Positions 52,972 through 63,643 are shown, counted from the first letter of the stretch. The stretch is DNA of 64,000 nt from Blastococcus sp. Marseille-P5729 (GCF_900292035.1 NZ_OMPO01000001.1:1371192-1435191), one strand, 5' to 3'. The notes: a model not told the origin generated them from the letters alone. Made by a program: numbers and translations.

Positions 52972-53705
52972 GCATGATGCCTGCCCTGGTGCGCAACGAG
53001 GCTCGCCTGTTCGTCCGTGAGCCCGCGGCGATCTTCTGGCCCATCCTGTTCCCGCTCCTGCTGCTCGTGGTCTTCGGGCTGATCCCGATGTTCCGCGACA
53101 CGCCACCGGGTGCGGACCAGCCGCTCCTGGTGGGATACGTCCCGACGATCACCCTGATGAGCATGTGCTTTCTCGCGCTCATGGTCATGCCGTCGGCCAT
53201 CGGGATCTACCGCGAGCGGCTCGTACTCAAACGGCTCGCCACCACGCCCGTGGGGCCGTGGCGGCTGCTCGCCGCCCAGGTGCTCATCAACACCGCGATC
53301 GCGTTCCTCATGGCGTTCGCGGTGTACGCCGTCGGCAGCGCCGCGTTCGACGTCCCGCTCCCGGCGAACATTCCCGCGACCATCGGCTCCTACCTGCTCG
53401 CATGCGCCTGCGTGATGGCGATCGGAGCGCTCATCAGTGCGGTGGTGCCCGGTTCGAAGGTCGCCGGGCTGGTCGGGAGCCTGGTGTGGTTCCCCCTGAT
53501 GTTCTTCGCCGGGCTGTGGATCCCCCTGTCGGTCATGCCGGACTCCCTCGCCACGATCAGCCGGTTCACGCCGCTCGGCGCCGCAGCCGATGCCATGACC
53601 GACTCGATCGGGGGCAGCTGGCCGGACGCGTGGGTGCTCGCCGTCCTCGCGGGCTACACGCTGGTGTTCGCCGCGCTCGCGGTGCGGCTGTTCCGGTGGC
53701 GCTGA
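52968..53705 (+). CDS. ABC-2 type exporter permease
   Basis: This 245-residue membrane protein starts at ATG 52968 (ATGA overlap with the ATPase). It has six hydrophobic helices in the ABC-2 pattern, with the conserved cytoplasmic loop MPSAIGIYRERLVLKRLATTPVG and the late motif WIPLSVMPDSLATISRFTPLGAA before the last helix. It is the membrane half of the exporter. The following histidine-kinase gene starts 17 bases on. Confidence 0.9.
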   Translation: MSMMPALVRNEARLFVREPAAIFWPILFPLLLLVVFGLIPMFRDTPPGADQPLLVGYVPTITLMSMCFLALMVMPSAIGIYRERLVLKRLATTPVGPWRLLAAQVLINTAIAFLMAFAVYAVGSAAFDVPLPANIPATIGSYLLACACVMAIGALISAVVPGSKVAGLVGSLVWFPLMFFAGLWIPLSVMPDSLATISRFTPLGAAADAMTDSIGGSWPDAWVLAVLAGYTLVFAALAVRLFRWR

Positions 53706-53722
53706 GACGGGATAATCGCCCC

Positions 53723-54970
53723 ATGCAGACGGCGCCGTTGAGCTACCGCGAGATGACGACGAGATGGGTCTTCGTCGCCATCCCGCTGGCCGCGTTGGCG
53801 GTGTCCACCGCGCTGGGGCTCGCGGCCCCCGCTCCGGGCGTCCGAGAATCGGGCCTGCTGCTCGGGCTGGCGGCGCTCGCGCTCGCCTGGGAGGTGGGCT
53901 GGTTCTCGATGCCCGTCGTGTCAGGTCGGCAGCCGCGCGCGGTGGCCATCTACGTCGTCGGGTTCATCGCGGTCGCGGCCCTACTGGCGGCGATTCAGCC
54001 CTGGTTCGGCTTCTTCGCCTGGTGCACCTTCCTCCGGATACCGCTGCTGAGCTCCGTTCCGCTGAAGACGGTGGCCACGGTCGCGGCCTCGGCGACGATG
54101 GCGCTGTGCCAGATCGGCGGCGCCAGCTCTCTCGCGGGGACGACCTGGATGGCCTGGGGCGCCCTGGTCGTGGTCAACGCGGTCATCGGCCTGGCGATGA
54201 TCCGCTTGGTCGATCGGGGCCGTGCGGACGAGCTGCGCCAAGCCGCCCAGATCGGTGAGCTCGAGCGGACCAACGAACGGCTCACCGCCGCGCTGCGAGA
54301 GAACGAGCGGCTTCGCGACGAGCTGGTGGAACAGGCCCGGAACGCGGCCACCGCGGCCGAACGGACGCGGATGGCCGGGGAGCTGCACGACACGATCGCG
54401 CAGGGCCTGGCCGGGGTGGTCACCCAGCTCGAGGCGGCCGAGCACTCGGACGGCGACGCGCTCGCGCGGCATCTGGTCCTGGCGCGCGATCTCGCCCGTG
54501 AGAGCCTGGCCGACGCCCGCCGATCGGTCCGTGCCCTCCAGCCGCCGAGGCTGTCGGCCGGCCGGCTTGGGGAAGCGCTCCAGGCGCTGGTGGACGACTG
54601 GCGCAGGCGCAGCGGTGTGCGGATCGACCTGGCCGTCACGGGCGATCCCGAGCCCAGCGCGCCGGACGTCGAGGTGAGCATCTACCGCACCGCGCAGGAG
54701 GCGCTCGCGAACGCCGTCCGGCACTCCGGAGCGACCCGCATCGGTCTCACGCTGACCTACCTCGGCAGCGATCTCGTCCTCGACGTGCGGGACGACGGTC
54801 GCGGGTTCGATCCCCGGCGGCCGCCCTCGTCAGACGGCGGTTTCGGGCTCTCAGCGATGCGCGACCGCGTTGCTCGGGCCGGTGGCCGGCTGGAGATCGA
54901 GTCCTCCGCGAACCGGGGTACGACGGTGACCGCGGTGCTGCCCGGCGGGCTGCGAAGCGAGGCGATATGA
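53723..54970 (+). CDS. NarL-type sensor histidine kinase
   Basis: The start is ATG 53723; the open frame further 5' overlaps the permease and is rejected. The 415-residue protein has about five membrane helices in residues 15-165, a coiled linker (LERTNERLTAALREN), and the HisKA_3 motif ERTRMAGELHDTIAQGLAG carrying the phospho-accepting His. An ATPase domain follows, with RTAQEALANAVRHSGA (N box), DVRDDGRGFDP (G1) and GGFGLSAMRDRVARAGG (G2). It overlaps the response regulator by ATGA. It presumably senses a membrane or antimicrobial signal and controls the adjoining ABC exporter, by analogy with similar clusters. Confidence 0.92.
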   Translation: MQTAPLSYREMTTRWVFVAIPLAALAVSTALGLAAPAPGVRESGLLLGLAALALAWEVGWFSMPVVSGRQPRAVAIYVVGFIAVAALLAAIQPWFGFFAWCTFLRIPLLSSVPLKTVATVAASATMALCQIGGASSLAGTTWMAWGALVVVNAVIGLAMIRLVDRGRADELRQAAQIGELERTNERLTAALRENERLRDELVEQARNAATAAERTRMAGELHDTIAQGLAGVVTQLEAAEHSDGDALARHLVLARDLARESLADARRSVRALQPPRLSAGRLGEALQALVDDWRRRSGVRIDLAVTGDPEPSAPDVEVSIYRTAQEALANAVRHSGATRIGLTLTYLGSDLVLDVRDDGRGFDPRRPPSSDGGFGLSAMRDRVARAGGRLEIESSANRGTTVTAVLPGGLRSEAI

Positions 54971-55590
54971 CACCGATCCGGATCCTCGTGGTCGATGATC
55001 ATCCGATCGTGCGCGACGGGATCGTCGGCGTCTTCGCCGGGGACGACGGCTTCGACGTCATCGGGGTCGCCCGTGATGGGCTGGAGCTGCTCGAGCAGCT
55101 TCAGTCCGCGAAGCCCGACGTGATCCTGCTCGACCTCCGAATGCCGCGCATGGGCGGCGTGGCGGCGATCCGGCGCATACGGGAGTCCGGCTGCCCGGTC
55201 CGCATCGTCGTCCTGACCACCTTCGACAGCGATGACGACGTGCTTCCGGCGATCGAGGCCGGCGCGGACGGCTATCTGCTCAAGGACACCTCCGGCGTCG
55301 AGCTCAAGCACGCGGTGCGGGAGGCTCATGGCGGCCGGCCGGTGATCGTCTCCGAGGTCGCCGCCGCGTTGATGCGGCGCGCCAGCCGGCCACGACCGGT
55401 GCGGCTCAGCGACCGCGAGCTCGAGGTGCTGCGGCTGGTCGCCGGCGGAGCGACGAACCGCGAGGCCGGCGATGCGCTGTTCATCAGCGAGACGACGGTC
55501 AAGACGCACCTGATGCACCTGTTCGAGAAGCTCGGCGTCAACGATCGCGCCGCCGCCGTCCACGAGGCTCATCGGCGCGGGATGCTGTGA
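54967..55590 (+). CDS. LuxR/NarL-family response regulator
   Basis: This 207-residue protein starts at ATG 54967, coupled to the kinase by ATGA. The receiver domain (1-118) has the acidic pair D10-D11, phospho-acceptor D56 (LLDLRMPRMGG), Thr in VVLTTFD and Lys in YLLKDTS. The C-terminal LuxR helix-turn-helix (about 145-205) reads LSDRELEVLRLVAGGATNRE, then ISETTVKTHLMHLFEKLG. It is probably the transcriptional activator of the ABC-2 exporter operon. It converges with the GH3 lipoprotein gene 18 bases away. Confidence 0.94.
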   Translation: MTPIRILVVDDHPIVRDGIVGVFAGDDGFDVIGVARDGLELLEQLQSAKPDVILLDLRMPRMGGVAAIRRIRESGCPVRIVVLTTFDSDDDVLPAIEAGADGYLLKDTSGVELKHAVREAHGGRPVIVSEVAAALMRRASRPRPVRLSDRELEVLRLVAGGATNREAGDALFISETTVKTHLMHLFEKLGVNDRAAAVHEAHRRGML

Positions 55591-55608
55591 TCCGCCGCCG
55601 TCGCTGGC

Positions 55609-56805
55609 TCAGTCGGCGCAGACCAGCAGACCCTGCTCCTCCTTGAGGGCCAGTACGCGGTCGACCGCATCGTCGACCTGGTCGGCGAACTCGGTATCCG
55701 CCGCGTACTTGGCAACGATCGCCGCGTGCATGGTCGGCGCCTGGTCAGCAACCGCCGTAAGTACGACGTCGCCGCCGGCCTCGATGAACCGCGTCGCGCG
55801 ATCGGCGACCGGAATGCCGGAGACCGACACGGCAGCACCGACATCGTCGGAGAACACGACGCCGTCAAAGCCCATCTTCTCGCGCAGCAGGTCGGTCACG
55901 ATGGGCGGCGAGAAGGCGGCCTGGTTCGCCGGGTCGAGGTTGGGGTACTGGGCGGTCGAGACCATCACGATAGGGGCACCCTCGTCGATCGCGTCCTGAA
56001 AGGGCTGCAGGACGGGATCGTCGGCGGTCAGCTGATGGTCTGCGATGCCCGCCGCGGTCTTGTCGGTGTTGCCGTCGATCCGCCCGATGCCCGGGAAGTG
56101 CTTCACCGTAGGAGTGATTCCGGCGTCCTGCATCCCTTGCATGAAGGCGATCATGGGGCCGCTCACCTCGTGGGGGGTAGCGCCGTACTGCCGGTCGTAG
56201 TAGCCGATCGGGGCATTCTTCGTGCCCTTCTCGGTTGGGACGACGTCCGCCACGGGGGCGAGGTTGATGTCGATGCCGGCTCCCTTCAGCTGCTGCCCCC
56301 ACAAGGTGGCCTGCGCGCGGAGGTCGACCGCACCGAGCTCGGCCTGATCGAGCGCCGACGGGATCGCCGGTATGTCGGGGCCCTTCAGCTGCTGCACCGC
56401 ACCGCCTTCCTGGTCGATCGTCACCCAGGGAGTGATCCCGGTAGTTCCGTCGGCGAGCAGGTGGATGTGCTCGGTAGCCGTTGCCGTCGTGGTGACGGAG
56501 CTCCACCCGCCCAGCAGAAAGACCCCGCCGGCGTACCCGTCGGTGATCTGCGTGCTCGTGGACCCGATCGTGCTCGAACTCATGGCCACCAGGATCAGCT
56601 GAGCGCCCTTCTGCTCGGGGGTGAGACCGTCGGCCGTCTGCTGGGCGCAGCTGGGTGGGGACGAGGTGCTGGTGGCCGCAGACGCCGACCCGGTGCCGTT
56701 CTGGTCGGCGCCGCCGGTCGTGGAGGAGTCACCCGGGGTGGTGCCGGTGCAGGCGGAGAGCGCCAGCAAGCAGCACGCGGCGAGGGCGCTTCGGCAGGTT
56801 CTCAC
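55609..56805 (-). CDS. LpqI-like GH3 lipoprotein (beta-N-acetylglucosaminidase family)
   Basis: The start is GTG 56805, seven bases after GGAGG; no ATG fits. The 398-residue protein begins with a lipoprotein signal ending LSAC (Cys19), then a Ser/Thr/Gly linker and a GH3 barrel. Motifs are TPEQKGAQLILVAM, PWVTIDQEGGAVQQLKG, INLAPVADVVPTEKG, VKHFPGIGRIDGNTDKT and GFDGVVFSDDVGAAVS, where the first Asp of SDD is the expected nucleophile. The His of the NagZ catalytic loop (usually D-S-H after KHFPGHG) is not seen; NTDKT stands in that place, as I recall for mycobacterial LpqI-type proteins. The likely role is cleavage of GlcNAc from muropeptides outside the membrane, in wall recycling. Confidence 0.85.
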   Translation of the reverse strand: MRTCRSALAACCLLALSACTGTTPGDSSTTGGADQNGTGSASAATSTSSPPSCAQQTADGLTPEQKGAQLILVAMSSSTIGSTSTQITDGYAGGVFLLGGWSSVTTTATATEHIHLLADGTTGITPWVTIDQEGGAVQQLKGPDIPAIPSALDQAELGAVDLRAQATLWGQQLKGAGIDINLAPVADVVPTEKGTKNAPIGYYDRQYGATPHEVSGPMIAFMQGMQDAGITPTVKHFPGIGRIDGNTDKTAAGIADHQLTADDPVLQPFQDAIDEGAPIVMVSTAQYPNLDPANQAAFSPPIVTDLLREKMGFDGVVFSDDVGAAVSVSGIPVADRATRFIEAGGDVVLTAVADQAPTMHAAIVAKYAADTEFADQVDDAVDRVLALKEEQGLLVCAD

Positions 56806-57011
56806 GGGTCGTCCTCCATCGTTGGTCGGCAAGCGGTCGCGCCATCCCAACGGTATGCGCCCCCACCTTGCGAGAGGGCATCGGACGGGTGTCAAGCCCG
56901 TCGCACTGCTCGTCCACATCGCGCCGCGGTTGTGCACAGCCGCGAACCGGTCACTCGTCACAGCGTCCGGTCGATGGTGTCGTGATCGCACCACGAACGA
57001 AAGGAGCCGGC

Positions 57012-57335
57012 ATGAGCGGCCCGAAGATCGACATCGACCAGGTCCAGTCCGCGATCACGATCGTCGACGACGCGATCGCGCAGATGAACGGCGTGACCAC
57101 GAAGATCCTCGCCCAGTCCGATGCGACCAGCGCGGCGATCACCGCCCCCGCGGGGCAGATCACAGCAGCCGCGTTCAGCGAGCTGGGCGGCGGAGGCAAG
57201 GCGCTGTCCGAGGAGCTGAGCAAGCTCCGCAGCGACCTGGGCACGCTGATCCAGGTCGCGCAGGCGGGGTCCGACGAGGCGACCGCAGCCGCGAAGCACG
57301 GCACGCTGGCCGCGACGGTCGCGGCCGGCATCTAG
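57012..57335 (+). CDS. Small helical WXG100-superfamily-like protein
   Basis: This 107-residue protein starts at ATG 57012 behind AAAGGAG. It is a two-helix, Ala/Ser-rich sequence (IDIDQVQSAITIVDDAIAQM, SEELSKLRSDLGTLIQVAQAG) of the right length for an EsxB/ESAT-6-like subunit. It lacks a clear WXG turn. It is paired with the next gene, which has one, at a 19-base spacing. Such pairs form heterodimers exported by type VII secretion; no secretion machinery gene is present in this window. Both genes lie between an LpqI-like gene and a DUF4921 gene. Confidence 0.65.
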   Translation: MSGPKIDIDQVQSAITIVDDAIAQMNGVTTKILAQSDATSAAITAPAGQITAAAFSELGGGGKALSEELSKLRSDLGTLIQVAQAGSDEATAAAKHGTLAATVAAGI

Positions 57336-57354
57336 GTACCGAGGAGGGAGCCCC

Positions 57355-57648
57355 ATGTCCGTCATCGCCTTCAATACCGAGCAGATCGCCGACATCGCCG
57401 CCGCCACCCAGGCCCACCAAGGCGAGTGGGACGCCATCTGGAACGGTGTGCAGAACAAGCTCGGTGGGGTCGTCAGCGATGCGCTCGACGCCCTCACCGG
57501 ATCCAGCCTGCAGGAGCGCACGTTCAGCTACCAGCAGAAGACCGCCGTCTACACCCAGCAGTTGATGGCACGCGCCCAGGCGACCAGCAACATCGCCACG
57601 ATCGCCGAGCAGACCGGCTACTCGATGGTCAAGACCCTCAGCGGATAG
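57355..57648 (+). CDS. WXG100-type protein (ESAT-6-like)
   Basis: This 97-residue protein starts at ATG 57355 behind GAGGGAG. A helix (NTEQIADIAAATQAHQGE) leads to the turn IWNGVQNKLGG, containing W-N-G, and a second helix with SYQQKTAVYTQQLMARAQ. It ends GYSMVKTLSG. This is the expected WXG100 helix-turn-helix hairpin. It is predicted to dimerise with the preceding gene's product and be a type VII substrate. The exporter must be encoded elsewhere. It converges with the DUF4921 gene, 16 bases away. Confidence 0.75.
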   Translation: MSVIAFNTEQIADIAAATQAHQGEWDAIWNGVQNKLGGVVSDALDALTGSSLQERTFSYQQKTAVYTQQLMARAQATSNIATIAEQTGYSMVKTLSG

Positions 57649-57664
57649 CCGCGCGGGGCCGCAA

Positions 57665-59044
57665 TCAGCCGAGCGAGGGGAAGGCCTGGGTGTCGTCCGG
57701 GCCGCGGCGTACGGCGGGGTTGTAGCGCAGACAGTTGGGGGTGCAGGCGCATTCCTCGGCGATCTTGATGCCGGGCGCGAGCCGGCCCTGGTCCCGCAGC
57801 TCGAACAGTCGCGGCACCACCCGGTCGCGCAACCCGACGGGGCTGATGGTGTTCAAGTAGATCTTGGTGCCGCCCTCGAACCCCGCGAGGGTCGACACTC
57901 GCAGCTTGATCATCACCCGCCACGGCATCCGCACGTCGACGTCCGGCGGCTTGTGGTGCCACTCCTCGTTGCAGGGGACGTCGGGGCCGATCGCCGCGTG
58001 CACGGCATGAATGACGTCGGACATGCCGCGGATCTCCTCCTCGCTGTGGTTCCACGGCTCGCTGCGCTCGCTCTTGGAGAAGATCTCCATCGTCGGGTAC
58101 CGGTGGCCGAACCCGGCGTGCGCGATCGCGTACTCGTTCTCTGCGACGACGAGGTTCTGGTACGAGGCGAAGTTGACCGCGACCTCGTTGTAGAGGTTGG
58201 GGTTCGTGCGCGCCCGGCTCAGCTCGAGCTCGGCCTGCACCCCTCGCTCGTCGATCGCCACGAGCTGCTTGTGCAGGTGATCGAAGGACGCACCGGCCGG
58301 CTTGAGCCAGTTCTGGAACACCGCGACGTACCGGGCGTAGCGGTTCTTGGCGTACAGGTCACGCATCGACTCGATTGAGAAGCGAATGTAGTGGCTGTGC
58401 TCCTCCGGGGTGAGAGTCCCGGAGGAGGCGAGCTCGCTGTCGTCGGCGGCGCCGTCAACGTAGTGACGCCGTCCGACGATGACGTCGTGGGTGCCGCCGA
58501 AGAACGAGTCGGCGTGCTCGGCGATCAACTGCTCGTCTCCGACGCCCTCGCGGCGGGCCGGCGGGATCTTCGTCTTGATCAGGGCGAGCACGTGCTCGCG
58601 GCCGTCCGGGTCGGCGAGGTAAGTGGTCATCCGCTCCCGGGTCGGCTCGGGGATCTGGTAGCCGTAGTTGGCCTGCCAGTAGTCCAGCGACAGAATCTCG
58701 TACAGATTCGGAATCCGCCGGAACTCGGCGATCTGGTCGTTCAACCGCTCGATCGGTAGACCGGGAACGGAGTACCAGTGCTCGCCGTCGCGGACGACGC
58801 GGGACTTCTCCGGCGGCGTCCTCAGGTAGTTGTCGCTGCAGAACGCGCAGGTGGCCGTGAACGCCCCGGCGCCCAGCGGCTTCGGGTCGACCACCGGGAT
58901 CCCCAGCGGGCGGTCGCCACGCCCGGGAACGGTCCAGACCTGGGTGCCGGTGAACGGGCTGATCTGCTTGATCGTGCCGTCTGCCATGGTGCGCAGGTAG
59001 GCATCCGGTACTCCGTAGGTAACCGCATCACCCATGGGAAACAA
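57665..59044 (-). CDS. DUF4921 family protein (GalT/HIT-superfamily-like)
   Basis: This protein is 459 residues from TTG 59044, which has GGGAGG at good spacing; the in-frame ATG 59035 is nine bases on. It contains C66-A-F-C69, resembling the zinc CxxC of galactose-1-phosphate uridylyltransferases, and FQNWLKPAGASFDHLHKQLV with an H-x-H-x-Q element like the GalT active site (HPHxQ). Several other His and Cys follow, including EEWHHKPP and EECACTPNC near the end. I recognise it as DUF4921. A nucleotidyl-transfer or hydrolase reaction is likely, but the substrate is unknown. It is convergent with the WXG100 pair, and uppP lies upstream on the same strand. Confidence 0.8.
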   Translation of the reverse strand: MFPMGDAVTYGVPDAYLRTMADGTIKQISPFTGTQVWTVPGRGDRPLGIPVVDPKPLGAGAFTATCAFCSDNYLRTPPEKSRVVRDGEHWYSVPGLPIERLNDQIAEFRRIPNLYEILSLDYWQANYGYQIPEPTRERMTTYLADPDGREHVLALIKTKIPPARREGVGDEQLIAEHADSFFGGTHDVIVGRRHYVDGAADDSELASSGTLTPEEHSHYIRFSIESMRDLYAKNRYARYVAVFQNWLKPAGASFDHLHKQLVAIDERGVQAELELSRARTNPNLYNEVAVNFASYQNLVVAENEYAIAHAGFGHRYPTMEIFSKSERSEPWNHSEEEIRGMSDVIHAVHAAIGPDVPCNEEWHHKPPDVDVRMPWRVMIKLRVSTLAGFEGGTKIYLNTISPVGLRDRVVPRLFELRDQGRLAPGIKIAEECACTPNCLRYNPAVRRGPDDTQAFPSLG

Positions 59045-59143
59045 CGTGACCTCCCGTCACGCCGGAGCCGGTGACCTCGCGCGGACCGGCTGCATCGGAC
59101 ATCACCCAACCTACTTCCGTGCCCGTTGCGCTCTGCGGGCGGA

Positions 59144-59968
59144 TCAGGTCGCGGTGATCACGCCAGTCGTGAGCAGGATCGCCAGCACGATGGCCAGGCC
59201 GATGCGGTAGATCACGAACGGGGTGAAGTCGTTCCTTGAGATGTAGCGCAGCAGCCAGGCGATCACCGCGTACCCGACGACGAACGAGATGAGGGTCGCG
59301 ACGATGGTCGGGCCCCAGGCGACGGAGGTGTCGTCACCGATGTCCTTGAGCTTGTACAGCCCCGAGGCGAACACGGCCGGCACAGCCAGCAGGAAGGCGT
59401 ACCGGGTAGCGTCCTCGCGCTTGTATCCCATGAACAGGCCGCCGGAGATGGTGGCGCCGGATCTGGAGACCCCTGGGATCAGCGCGGCGGCCTGCCACAG
59501 GCCGAACCACATGGCGTGCGGCCAGGTGAGCCGATCGAGGGTGCGCTCGTTGCGCGCCGCACGATCGGCGATGAGGAGGACGACGCCGACCCCGGCGAGG
59601 GTCGCGACGGTGATCCACAGATTGCGCAGCGTCGAGTCGATGGCGTCCTGGAACAGCAGCCCGAGCACGGCGATCGGGATGGAGCCGACGATGACCATCC
59701 AGCCCATCCGGACGTCGGGATCGGCCTGCGGGTGCTTCCCGACCAGCGCCAGGCACCACTTCTTGATGATCCGCCCGATGTCCTTGGCGAAGTACACCAG
59801 CACCGCGGCCTCGGTGCCGAGCTGGCTGACGGCCGTGAATGCCGCCCCTGGGTCCATGCCGTCGAAGAACAGCCGACCGACGATCAGCTGGTGCGCGCTG
59901 GACGAGATCGGCAGGAACTCGGTGAGACCTTGGACGAGGCCGAGGACGATCGCCTCCAACCACCCCAT
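59144..59968 (-). CDS. uppP: Undecaprenyl-diphosphate phosphatase
   Basis: This 274-residue membrane protein starts at ATG 59968. It has the two diagnostic motifs: LGLVQGLTEFLPISSSAHQL (Glu-rich motif) and ALIPGVSRSGATISGGLFMG (PGxSRSxxT), with about eight helices. It removes a phosphate from undecaprenyl diphosphate, recycling the wall lipid carrier and giving some bacitracin tolerance. It lies downstream of asd/lysC on the same strand, with a strong hairpin in between, so it is likely a separate transcript. Confidence 0.96.
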   Translation of the reverse strand: MGWLEAIVLGLVQGLTEFLPISSSAHQLIVGRLFFDGMDPGAAFTAVSQLGTEAAVLVYFAKDIGRIIKKWCLALVGKHPQADPDVRMGWMVIVGSIPIAVLGLLFQDAIDSTLRNLWITVATLAGVGVVLLIADRAARNERTLDRLTWPHAMWFGLWQAAALIPGVSRSGATISGGLFMGYKREDATRYAFLLAVPAVFASGLYKLKDIGDDTSVAWGPTIVATLISFVVGYAVIAWLLRYISRNDFTPFVIYRIGLAIVLAILLTTGVITAT

Positions 59969-60037
59969 GTGCTACCTCATCTCGATGCGCTGACGGACCG
60001 GACAAGCCTACGGGCATCACCCTCCCACCGCTTGTTG

Positions 60038-60075
60038 TGTGGCACTTTCGGGCAATGACGCCCGAAAGTGCCACA
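60038..60075. terminator. Perfect 16-bp inverted repeat between asd and uppP
   Basis: TGTGGCACTTTCGGGC and its exact complement flank a 6-base loop (AATGAC). The outer TTGTTG/CAACAA can add pairs with a 2-base bulge. On the minus strand it begins 59 bases after the asd stop, so it can terminate lysC-asd. No long U tract follows on that strand, so it may instead be a dispersed palindromic (REP-like) element. Confidence 0.6.
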
Positions 60076-60134
60076 ACAACGGGTGTTACGTCGATGCGCT
60101 CGGGGCCGCGCCGTAACCGCGTGCTTCGGGCCCG

Positions 60135-62440
<2,306 letters not shown>

Positions 62441-62462
62441 CGCACACCTCCATACACACGAA

Positions 62463-62496
62463 ACGGCCCGTTGCTCGATGTCGAGAAGCGGGCCGT
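62463..62496 (-). promoter_or_regulatory. Leader hairpin upstream of lysC
   Basis: ACGGCCCG (62463-62470) and its complement CGGGCCGT (62489-62496) enclose an inner CTCGA/TCGAG stem, making a two-part hairpin ending 22 bases before the lysC start. On the minus strand TTCGTGTG follows. It may be an attenuator or an RNA-stabilising leader; no amino-acid-rich leader peptide was found. 62500-62660 otherwise shows only presumed promoters. Confidence 0.5.
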
Positions 62497-62660
62497 CGAT
62501 GTTCGCTCGTAACCTGCCCGAGGGCGCATCCGCGTCGACGCACACTCGCAGCGGCAGTCTACGCCCGTTGCCGGCTCACCTTCACCTCTTTATGAGCAGA
62601 TAGACAGCGCCCCGTTTCGCCCGGGACGCCGCCGGGATCGATCGCTACTAGGGTGGCGGC

Positions 62661-63095
62661 ATGGCAGCTCCAAAGAGCAATCCCGGATTCCAGCACCCCG
62701 TGACCCGCATCTTGCTCGGCATCGGCGCGGTGGCGATGCTGGTCAGCGGCATCATGGACCTCAGCGACAGTGGCGATGAAGGAGTCCGCCTCGTGCTCAA
62801 GCTCGTCGCGGTGGTCTTCTTGGCGGCGGCGTTGGGGTACGGGCTCACCCAGAACAAGAAGCTGCAGGGGCAGCAGACGCCATTCGGGCCGCCTGGCCAC
62901 GGGCCGGGGCAGCCCGGTCCGTACCCGCCGCACGGTCAGTACCCGTCAGCCCAGCCGCCGCAAGGCCAGCAGCCCCGGGGCCAGTTCCCGTCCCAAGGTC
63001 AGTTCCCGCCCCAAGGCCCGTTCCCACCGCAGGGACAGTTCCCACCGGCGGGCCCGGGGGCGACCCCGGGCGATCCCGCCCAGCATCACCGGTAG
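62661..63095 (+). CDS. Small membrane protein with Pro/Gln/Gly-rich tail
   Basis: This 144-residue protein starts at ATG 62661. Two membrane helices (TRILLGIGAVAMLVSGIMDL and LVLKLVAVVFLAAALGYGL) are joined by a short acidic loop. An extracellular or cytoplasmic tail of about 75 residues follows, with QFPPQG-type tandem repeats rich in Pro, Gln and Gly. No enzymatic motif is present. Such tails are usually flexible interaction segments in actinobacterial envelope proteins. It is divergent from lysC. Confidence 0.65.
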   Translation: MAAPKSNPGFQHPVTRILLGIGAVAMLVSGIMDLSDSGDEGVRLVLKLVAVVFLAAALGYGLTQNKKLQGQQTPFGPPGHGPGQPGPYPPHGQYPSAQPPQGQQPRGQFPSQGQFPPQGPFPPQGQFPPAGPGATPGDPAQHHR

Positions 63096-63109
63096 CCGGC
63101 GATTACGCA

Positions 63110-63536
63110 CCGGCCGGTCATAACCGACGACCGCCGCGAGATCGCGCAGATGGCGCGCGAGTTCACCCGCAGGGAGGTTCTGCCGGTCGCGAACGAGCTC
63201 GACCCGGTCGCCGACGAGATCCTGATGCCGCCCCCTCGGATCACCTGCTTCCTGATGCCGAAGGAGCTCGGCACCTTGCCGGACGGCGTCACCGGCATCC
63301 GTAGCGGGGGATCAGCTACCCGGCTGGAAGACCGTGCAGCTCGCCTTCGAGGACGCCCGCCTCGAACCCGGCATGGTTGTGGGCGAGGAGGGCAAGGGCT
63401 CCGCGGTCGATGGGCCGGGTACACCACCGACTTCGCGGTCGAGCGCTACTGGCGCGACGCCCGGTTGACCAAGATCTGCGAGGGAACCTCGCAGATCCAG
63501 CAGCGGATCATCTCCGACTCCCTGCAGGGCCGCTGA
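63110..63536 (+). pseudogene. Decayed acyl-CoA dehydrogenase gene
   Basis: Three pieces of an acyl-CoA dehydrogenase appear in order but in different frames and with large gaps. They are an N-terminal piece (DDRREIAQMAREFTRREVL, from about 63126), a middle piece (WKTVQLAFEDARLEPGMVVG, about 63320-63390) and a C-terminal piece (GYTTDFAVERYWRDARLTKI then CEGTSQIQQRIISDSLQ, about 63415-63525). Together they span about 140 codons against a normal 380, so several deletions and frameshifts have occurred. It cannot make a working enzyme. The C-terminal piece has Cys-Glu-Gly where Phe/Tyr/Val-Glu-Gly is usual. Confidence 0.85.
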
Positions 63537-63643
63537 TCGAACGGCCGTGTCTGCGGCGGGCGCACGCGTTCGAGAGCCCGCGCGGCCACCCCTCGGCTGA
63601 AATCCAGTTGGGATCAGCTCTGCCGCCCTCTAGGGTGGTAATC

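Noticed and set aside
53165-53722. Longer histidine kinase reading from 53165
   Set aside because: It would overlap nearly all of the permease gene and is Arg/Ala-rich; ATG 53723 begins a membrane helix directly.
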